DNA of 64,000 bases. Source: Rhinolophus ferrumequinum. Lineage: Eukaryota; Chordata; Mammalia; Chiroptera; Rhinolophidae. A program made the translations under genes and the position numbers. Below are positions 56,301-64,000 of the stretch, in pieces. The stretch is taken from NCBI RefSeq assembly GCF_004115265.2, contig NC_046303.1, positions 1-64,000 of the forward strand, read 5' to 3'. The stretch's first letter is position 1. Each line of letters starts with the position of its first letter. A model generated the notes under the pieces. The model was not told where the DNA came from. It saw only the letters and a list, made by a program, of their open reading frames with translations, and did not search any database.

Positions 56301-59300
56301 GGTTGGATTTCTCTTCTTCGGACTTTCTCGGGCACTAGCAGTTCTGCACAGTGGCGTTAGCAAGGCGAGTGGCAGCCAATTTTGGTTCCTGTCAGACTGT
56401 TGACCCCTGTCTGGCTCCTTCAGCCGGCCTGTGCTCTGAGTAAGCCCACATTTAATAAAATGCACCGTATTTCCTAACCTCCTCTGGGGTGCAAGTTTTT
56501 ACGCCTGAATCCTACGGGAGAAGAAAGGTGTGGTCCAGGGTCACCTGTGGAGAGTTTAGGCTCTCCTTGATCTAAAACCTGCCCCCCCAGGAACCTGCCC
56601 TGTGAAGCCTGGCCCTGTGTTGTCGGACACCGCACACACTGGGCAAGCTCGTGTTTGCAGGGAGAGAGTCCCGGCCCCGGAAGACGGGCCGGCCTGCCCG
56701 GGGCCCGATGCACGTTCCTCCCTGCGTCTCCTTGGGGTGCTTTGGGTTCAGGAACATGCAGGGATCTGTTTTTCCACATTCACATTCCTAGTAGCCGGGT
56801 GAGCAGTTCACACATGGGCATGTAAAGTGTTGCCATAAAACAAAACAGCTAGTGTTCCTTCAAAGAGATGAATGCTCCCTGTCTTCTTAGATTTGTCCCT
56901 CCCAAGCCCCTGTAGCCAGTCGGGTCAGCGTCAGAGCTGAGAAGGCTGTACTGGCCCAGGGTCACCACGGTGCCGAGCTCTGGCTGAGGGCAGACGGCGT
57001 CACCACACTGGCTACAGAGCCCACTTCTGTTCTGTTTCAGGGCTCTCTTCACCTACGAGGGCAACAGCAATGACATCCGTGTGGCTGGCACTGGGGGTGA
57101 GTATGGCCACGGGAGGAGTCGCATGGGCTCGCGGAGGGAGGGTGAGTGTGTGAAGGGGAGACAGTTGGGACGTCAGTGCCCCATCTCAGCTGGCATTTCA
57201 GCCATCACCGCAGGAGGAAGGGGACTCAGAGCACACCGGTGTCCCCTGCCTGTTATGCGACCGCAGTGATACCTCCCTCGGCTAAGGACGGAACCACCCA
57301 TGTCAGCATCGGTGTTTGGACGTTCCCTGGCCCCCTGATTGCGGTGTGGGCCAGGCTCGGGCTACAGCCAGCCAGGCAGGATGGGTACTGCACGGAGCAG
57401 GATGGCCCCCAGCACTCACACCCGCTTCTGGCCGCTTTGAGTTCAGGTGTTGCCAACTGAAAATAGGTCCTCCTTGCTGTTGTGGCCCCGGGGTGGGGAC
57501 AATGCTGCTCTCCGTGGTGGCGGGGGTAGCTGAGATGGGACACAGGCCACCTCCAGATCACGGGCAGCCAGGATGAGAAGGTGCAGACTCCTCTGCCCTC
57601 CTGGTAGCCAAGTGTACGCAGGGCCCACCCTCACTGAGGGGAGGTAGCAGCAGTGCACATGGTCAGCTGGGACAGGGTGACCTGGGACAGTGCCGCCAGA
57701 ATACAGGGCACTGGGAAGACGGGTGCCCTGTATTCCCGTACAGGGAGGCGGGAAGTCCCTCGGGAAGCACAGGCTCGGCCAGTGCCAGGCCAGAGACGGG
57801 GTGTGAACTGTGGGTACCCAGTTGCCACCCCAGCTCTCCTATGCTCAAGGCCAGCTCGCCTGAGCTGAGCCAGGCACAGCTTCGTCATCAGGACTGCCCC
57901 CCTTGTCATCAGAGTACTTCTGGTGACTGCTAGAGACCTTTCCCCTGATGGGCCTCTCTCTGCAAGGACTGCCTGAGTTGGTCCACGTGCACTCTGATGG
58001 TGTAGGGCACAGAGACAGAGGTCAGCAGCTGAGTTGCTCCTTGCAATCTGGGAAGGTTTGGGGGGCTGCTAAGCACCGGGGCCCACCGCCTCAGTGTCAG
58101 GAGAGAATGGCTTAGGGTGGCCCCTGTGCCCCCCTCACTCCCTCTGAGCATCTAAGAACTGAGTCCGTGCACGGCTGCGGGACGATCCAATGTGCTCGGG
58201 ACCCTCTGGTTGGCCCCGGAGTCAGAGCAGACACGTGGATGAAGGTGGTTGACTCGGAGCAAGTCCTGTTATTCCAGGGCCCTTGGTGGGGTCCAGGCAA
58301 GACGAAAGGTGCAGAGTGCTTTCCTTTCATAAGTGGTGTCAGGTTTGTGACGTAAATGACACTACCCGTGGGTTTACAAAAGGAGTTTTTAGATTTGTGT
58401 GGGGAAAATCGCCGAGGGGCTTGTCATAAACACTGTCATAAAGGTCTTGTGTCCCACCAGCTCGTACGTCACCCCAGTGGGCTGGGCCCAGCGTCCCCTT
58501 CCCGTGCAGGTGCCACTGAGGCTCTGGATTAGAGGCAGCCTGGGCTTCCTGTCCTGGTGGACCAGGTGCAGGGCTGGGTGGGGTGCCTGGGCCACCACTG
58601 ACCCTCCTGTGACTGCTGCAGAGGGGGGCCTGGAGGAGATGGTCGAGGAGCTCAACAGCGGGAAGGTGATGTACGCTTTCTGCAGGGTGAAGGACCCCAA
58701 CTCCGGCCTGCCCAAGTTTGTGCTCATCAACTGGGTAGGTGACACGTGAGGACTCGGCGTGGTATCCAGGTGTGACTGGAAAAGCTCCCTTTGCTTCTTT
58801 CCTTCTCCGCCCTCTGTGCTTGGAGCAGAGGAGGACTGGACTTGAGGATAGCTCGTAGCTGGTGAATGAGCAGCGGTAGATGGACCCACTGTGGCCCAAG
58901 GAGCACCTGCGGCCTCGCTAGTGCACAGTATACTCTCCCAGCCCAGAACTGCTCATGCAAAATATAATACAGTCACAGGACACGCTTAACTTGTCCCCTT
59001 CAGGGTAGTTGTCCGAGGGAGCAGAGGGTGTAGAGAAAGGCTGGGACGCTCTGGAGCGCGGAGTGGAGGCCGGGTGGGGATGAGGGCTTCTGAGCCCCCG
59101 TGGAAGCTGCCCTGGGATCCTCCCTGCCCTCTGCTGTGGTGGCCGGCTTCCCTGCCTGGGTCCCTGGGAGGGTGGTGGCCTTGGGGAATTGGGTCATGCT
59201 GGGTGTGTTGTGTTGCAGACGGGCGAGGGCGTGAATGACGTGCGGAAGGGAGCGTGCGCCAGACACGTCAGCACCATGGCCGGCTTCCTGAAGGTGCGTG

Positions 59301-62300
59301 CTGCTGCCACTGGGCCTCACAGAGCCTGCCCGGCCCGGTTCCCCCCGGGAGCGAGCGGGATACCCCATAACTCTGTCTGGACGGCAGGGTGTGGCTAGAG
59401 GCTGCTCCTCCTGCTCAGCAAGTGTGCGAGAGGCAGGGTGTGCAGGCTGGGCTCAGCCGGGAGGACCGTCCTGGAGCGGGCCTGAGGCCGGCTGGGCTGG
59501 CTCCCACCCGATTTTCGAGCAGTGTTGTCAGGATTTGGAGGAGAGGGAGAGTTGCTTATGCCCACTGCCCCAACAGGCATATTCCCTTTCCAGTGTGTCC
59601 ATGACAGAATGGTGCCCTGTTTACTTGCCGGGGCGTTTGTCATTCGCTTGTCAGCTAAACAAGAGGGTCCCAGGCTTATTGGGTGTTAGTGAGTGAGGTC
59701 ATGGGCCTGACCTCTCAGGTGGAAATCAGTGACTTGCTAGAAAATGGGCTTATTTACAGATGTCTTTCAAGGTTAGCTTTCGTTGATTAGAAAGAAACCC
59801 TCCACTGCCTGAAGCGCAGAGCAGGCTGGGGCCGCCAGGCCACCAGGGCCACCAGGGCCAAGGCTGTGCCTTGTTCCCATGCGGCCAGGTGTGCGCCTGT
59901 GTGGCCCGCGGCCCCCACGCCCTCACTAAGTGCTGGTCCGGCTGCAGGGGGCCCACGTGACCATCAATGCGCGGGCGGAGGAGGATGTGGAACCTGAGTG
60001 TGTCATGGAGAAGGTGGCCCGGGCCTCAGGTGCCAACTACGCCTTCCACAGGGAGAGCGGCCGCTTCCAGGACGTGGGCCCGCAGGCCCCAGTGGTGAGT
60101 GCTGCCGGGTGAGGGCAGGGTGGCAGGGCCTGCCCTCAGCGCCTTAAACGCCTCGTGGGGCTGGGCTCCCGCATGCCTGGCTTCAAGTCCTGAGCCAGGT
60201 GGAGGTGCGGATGGTGACCCCATGTCTGAAAGCAGGAGCTGCTCCCCAGTGAGGCCGGTGTCAGTCGGCACAAGGAGCAGCCCTGACCCTGACCGCTGGG
60301 TGGACAGCTGTTCCCAAGCCTCTTATGCCGGCTGTGTGTGGTTGGAGACTGTCTGCATGCCCGTGCCGTCACCCTCTAGGCCACGGCACCAGTGTGTCCT
60401 CTGCGGCCCTGGGTGGTGGCAGACAGGGCAGGCCCTTCCGAATCGTGGGCAGACACCTGCAGGCCCGTGGCCCTGGTGCTGGGTGGGCAGCCAAGTACCC
60501 CAAAGCATAGCAGAGATTTGGTGGGCACTGCCATGGTGGTCAGCTGTCTGAGGCTGCTCTGCCTCACAGCTGCCTGGACCCCAGGACTCTCAGGCAGGCC
60601 AGGGTCATTCCTGCACAGGCCTCCGCCCGCCAGAGACCCTCCAGTGTTGTCTGGGGGTGCTTCCCCGCTCGGTGGTATCCAGGGCCATTCAGGGTCAGTG
60701 GGCCAGGCGCCAGTGCCTCTGCCAGGTACCACCCTCACAGGTGTAGCCTGCGCTGTCTGCTCCTGCCAATGGCCCTGCAGTGGACCCTCTGTCCCCACAG
60801 GGATCTGTGTACCAGAAGACCAATGCAGTGTCTGAGATCAAAAGGGTTGGCAAAGACAGCTTCTGGGCCAAAGCAGAGGTGAGTGCTACCTGGGCGTGAA
60901 CGGTGGCTGGACTGTGGAGCTGTCTCGTGTGTGCCAGGCATGTGCTCAATGCTTCCATTTTCTGCACTGTATGCTCTTGGATCAAACGTGGTTTTTTTTT
61001 AAGATTCTTATTATTTTTAAATTTTATTGAGGAATATTGGGGAACAGTGTGTTTCTCCAGGGCCCATCAGCTCCAAGTAGCCGTCCTTCAATCTAGTTGT
61101 GGAGGGCGCAGCTCAGCTCCAAGTCCATTCAGTTGCCGTTTTCAATCTTTAGTTGCATGGGGTGCAGCCCACCATCCCATGCAGGAATTCAACCGGCAAC
61201 CCTGTTGTTGAGAGCTCGCGCTCTAACCAACAGCCATTGGGCCTCCCCTGGAGCAAACGATTTTGCTAGTGCCCGTGTACAGAGGGTCCGGTCGCTTCAG
61301 GGGCCTAGTGTCACTCAAGCAGTGCAGGCTGCAAGGTGGGCTGGGGCGCGTGTGGCCAGGGGCTGAGCCTGCTCCCTTCCCTGCAGAAGGAGGAGGAGAA
61401 CCGCCGGCTGGAGGAGAAGCGGCGGGCAGAGCAGGAGCGGCGGGAGTGGGAGCAGGAGCGGCGGGAGCGGGAGCTGCGCGAGGCCGCCCTCCGGGAACAG
61501 CGCTGTCAAGAGTGGGGCAGTGGGGCCGGCCCCCAGAGGTGAGCCCCAGAGGTGACTGGCGGCCGGGGGACAGGGCCAGCCGGTGCTGGGCTGCAGCTCT
61601 TCCCTCTGCCCCTCCCAGCAGGCAGTGTGACCAGCAGGAAATGGTTCCGAGGGACAGTGAGGAGCAGGTGAGACTCGGGCCCCCAGCAGAGGGCCGGTGA
61701 CAATGTCACCCCTCTGGGAGTCCACAGGCCCAGCAGCAGGCCTGAGAGGTCACCGACGGTCCTGCGGCCAGCTGGGGTGCATTGCAGATGGTGGTGGGGG
61801 AGGGTGAGCAAAGGCAGAAGCGCCCAGCACGGGCCTCAGCCTGGGCAGGGAGGAGGCTGTGAGCTGTGTTTTGCTTCCTGACGCCCACAGCTGTGGGGAG
61901 CCAGGCAACCTGCTCCCCAGGTACCCGTCTGTCAGCAGTCGGCACACCCACGGGAGGTTTTCAAGCAGAAGGAGAGAGCCCTGTCCGCCACGTCTGTCTC
62001 CAGCCCCCAGCCAGGTGAGACGTCCCTCTGGGACTTGCCATGAGGCAGGGGCAGGCCCCCATGTGTCAGTAGGTGACAGGGATGAGTGAGCAAGGAGAGC
62101 CTGTGCTCAGGAGGGCAGATTCTGGGAGGGTGTCCCCTTCCTGCCCTGCACCTCGTTCTGCAGAGAGATGGGAAATTCTGGTGGGAAATGAGGGGCTACC
62201 GTGTGCCTCCAGACTGGGGACCCTCTGGCCCCAGCCCTGTAACCCCGCACAGCTCACACATTGGGCTGTCAGCTGGGTCTCAGGAGGCCTGCATCAGTCA

Positions 62301-63629
62301 CCTCTCAGGCCCCAAGGACACAGCTTCCCCACACTGCCTGTGGCCCCGAGGGGCTGCCTGGAGCAGTACACTAGTGTGTGTGACAGCCACTGCCCTAGGA
62401 CAGGCCCTGCCTCTGGGCCGTGTAGGGCACAGAAAGCAGAGGCCTTCCCTTGCCTCCCCCTGCCGGCTGCGTGATGTCCTGTGTGCTGTGGCTTTGCAGG
62501 CAAACTGAGGAGCCCCTTCCTGCAGAAGCAGCTCCCCCAGCCAGAGACCACCCTCGGCAGAGACTTGCCTCACGCCGCCTCACAACCCAGGGCAGGCAAG
62601 GCTCCTGGCCGCCCCATGGGGGGAGACGGGGCAGCGTGCCTCCCCTCCCCAGGGTCAGAGCGGGCCACGTCCTCCCATGCAGGTCTCTGCGAGGAGCCGA
62701 CACACAGCTCCCCTCCCTGTCCAGTGCAGGAGGAAGGGGAGGCCGTGTACGAGGAGCCCCCAGAGCAGGACACGCTCTACGAGGAGCCCCCAGTGGTGGG
62801 TGCCATGCGGTGGGGGCAGGGTTGTGAGGGGCCGCCCCTCTGCTGTCACTGCGTGTGTGTTGTCTTCCTTCAAGTCGGGGCAGCCTGTGCGATAAGTCAT
62901 CTGACAAGCGCTACTGTGCTGGGTGGGGAGCTGGGTGGGCACCCTCTTCCCTCAGGCCTGGCGTGAGCCCCGGCCGTGGGCAGAGCCGAGGTCACCAAGA
63001 CCCCCAACTTCTTTCCCACCCATGAGCAGGTGCAGCAGCCGGACGCAGGCGCCGAGGGCATGGACCGCTATCCGGGACTAAGTGGGAAGGGGCTCTGTGC
63101 CCGGGCCCTGTACGACTACCAGGCAGGTACGCACTGCGGCCAGCTGCTCCTGGCCACAGGCCCTGGTCAGGAGCTCGCTGGGGGCTCCCTCCGGCTGTCG
63201 GAAGAGAAGGCAGAAGGGTGAGGGGATGGGTGGATGCCGCACACAGCCCGGACCTCCCAGAGGCTTCAGGCAGCCACTTGCTGTCCCCTGGCATGAATCC
63301 CAGTTGCCAGCCTAGTTGTAGAGCCTGAAGGTGACCAGAGAGGTGACCTAAAGTAGTGGCCTGGGTCACTGGAGCAGACTGGTGTGCCTTTTGCGGGAAT
63401 GGTGGCCCAGCGCCCGCCCTGAGCAAGGTGTCGGGGGACTGGTGCCCAGAACCCGGAGCCCCCGCACAGTGTCTGGGTTCATCTTGCAGCTGACGACACC
63501 GAAATCTCCTTTGACCCTGAGAACCTCATCACGGGCATCGAGGTGATCGACGAGGGCTGGTGGCGCGGCTACGGGCCAGACGGCCACTTTGGCATGTTTC
63601 CTGCCAATTATGTGGAGCTCATCGAGTGA
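53149..63629 (+). CDS. DBNL: Drebrin-like actin-binding adaptor (DBNL, mAbp1/HIP-55), 13 coding exons
   Basis: DBNL binds F-actin and links it to dynamin-driven endocytosis, and to HPK1/JNK signalling in T cells; it acts at the cell cortex. Exons: 53149-53231, 57041-57096, 58622-58734, 59219-59293, 59948-60094, 60801-60878, 61387-61538, 61622-61667, 61936-62014, 62500-62595, 62683-62795, 63030-63126, 63490-63629. The frame joins cleanly (1,275 nt, 424 aa; human is about 430). Residues 1 to about 133 are the ADF-H domain ([12 protein letters not shown] start). Residues 185-235 form an Arg/Glu-rich coiled coil. YEEPP motifs at Y331 and Y341 are likely kinase sites. The C-terminal SH3 runs from ALYDY (372-376) to NYVELIE, with GWWRG inside. 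All introns are GT-AG except intron 10 (62596-62682), a GC-AG intron. Exon 9 has a second acceptor 15 nt upstream, at 61921. The 3' UTR continues out of the window. Confidence 0.97.
53232..57040 (+). other. DBNL intron 1
   Basis: This 3.8-kb GT-AG intron has a CpG-rich first 400 bases and an L2-like fragment at about 54880-55330. No further exon is recognised. Confidence 0.6.
54880..55330. repeat. L2-like LINE fragment in DBNL intron 1
   Basis: The text 'ataaagccccgacgcc', 'actggcctcctccccttcctc' and 'ctctgcctggagcgcccttcc' resembles the L2 3' region and the copy at 51.8 kb. Confidence 0.55.
57097..59947 (+). other. DBNL introns 2 to 4
   Basis: GC-rich introns between exons 2 and 5 hold no recognisable repeat insertion or extra exon. 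Confidence 0.5.
60989..61248 (-). repeat. tRNA-derived SINE in DBNL intron 6
   Basis: Antisense to DBNL, with a T-run (A tail) at the left and B-box and A-box sequence ('gaattcaaccggcaacc', 'gctctaaccaa') at the right. An imperfect 11-bp duplication, 'tgga(t/g)caaacg', flanks it at 60978-60988 and 61249-61259. Confidence 0.8.
62596..62682 (+). other. DBNL: DBNL intron 10, an 87-nt GC-AG intron that keeps frame
   Basis: The donor is CAG|GCAAGG and the acceptor is CATGCAG|GTCTC. Splicing joins ...QPRA to [12 protein letters not shown], which lines up with the human text I recall, ...RPRAD then LPAEEPAPSTPP. The intron is 29 codons long with no in-frame stop, so retention would add 29 residues without breaking the frame. 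Confidence 0.75.
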
Positions 63630-64000
63630 GGAGCCTGGCTGCTGGCCCAGGCTTGAGCCGTCCTTCCTTCCCCGCCCATACTCGGTCCCATTGCTGGAGA
63701 AGGTGGTGTGAGGTCCTCCAGGAGTGGGACTCCGGGTAGGACAAGCCCTCAGGCTCCCTCTGGCTTGGGTGGCTCAGTCCGTCACCCCAAATGCAGCAAT
63801 AACCTGGTGGTTCCCACACACGCTTCCAGCAGCCTCCCAGACCCTCTGGTCAGTCTGACCCTGACCCCAACAGGGACCACTGAGCCGAGTCCCAGCCATG
63901 CCAGCCCCTGGGGGTCTGAGCCAGAGCCTTGGGAGGCCTATACTCACCTTCTTCCTTTTCCTCTGGGCCCTGGGGGTGGGGGCTGCAGCTGTCAGTGACC
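63630..64000 (+). other. DBNL: DBNL 3' UTR, cut by window end
   Basis: Sequence after the TGA at 63627-63629 shows no AATAAA before the window ends, so the poly(A) site lies further right. Confidence 0.6.

Overview
The window is mammalian nuclear DNA, most likely from a rhinolophoid (horseshoe or leaf-nosed type) bat. The genes have a vertebrate exon-intron layout. There are L1, L2, MIR and MaLR fossils. The young interspersed repeats are tRNA-headed SINEs beginning 'ggccggcc...ggctcag' that match, from memory, the Rhin-1-like SINEs of rhinolophoid bats. The gene order MRPS24 - URGCP - DBNL matches human 7p13. An ambiguous base at position 2 beside a G run suggests the window starts at a contig or scaffold edge.

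Three protein-coding genes can be read exon by exon, and their reading frames stay open across every junction. MRPS24 (minus, 12832 to 10574, 4 exons, 167 aa) encodes the mitochondrial ribosomal protein uS3m. URGCP (minus, 39604 to 18998, 5 coding exons, 891 aa) encodes a large VLIG-type GTPase and lies just upstream of MRPS24 on the same strand. DBNL (plus, 53149 to 63629, 13 coding exons, 424 aa) encodes the actin-binding SH3 adaptor mAbp1/HIP-55. Each has a CpG-rich promoter. A fourth CpG island at about 46.6-47.5 kb has no recognised gene.

Region by region: 1-10.4 kb is gene-free and full of L1, LTR-like and DNA-transposon debris, including a duplicated block. 10.4-13.2 kb is MRPS24, with a GC-box minisatellite in its promoter. 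13.2-19 kb is intergenic plus the URGCP 3' UTR. 19-39.9 kb is URGCP, with repeat-filled introns. 40-46.6 kb is L1 and SINE sequence with a nested palindromic MITE. 46.6-47.5 kb is the orphan CpG island, with a second promoter-type minisatellite. 47.5-52.8 kb is gene-free. 52.9-64 kb is DBNL, whose 3' UTR runs off the window.

The genes do not form a pathway; they share only conserved synteny. I found no undescribed system. The points most worth a second look are the two minisatellites built from transcription-factor-site-like units, an in-frame 87-nt GC-AG intron in DBNL, the shortened URGCP middle region, and the apparent absence of UBE2D4 between URGCP and DBNL.
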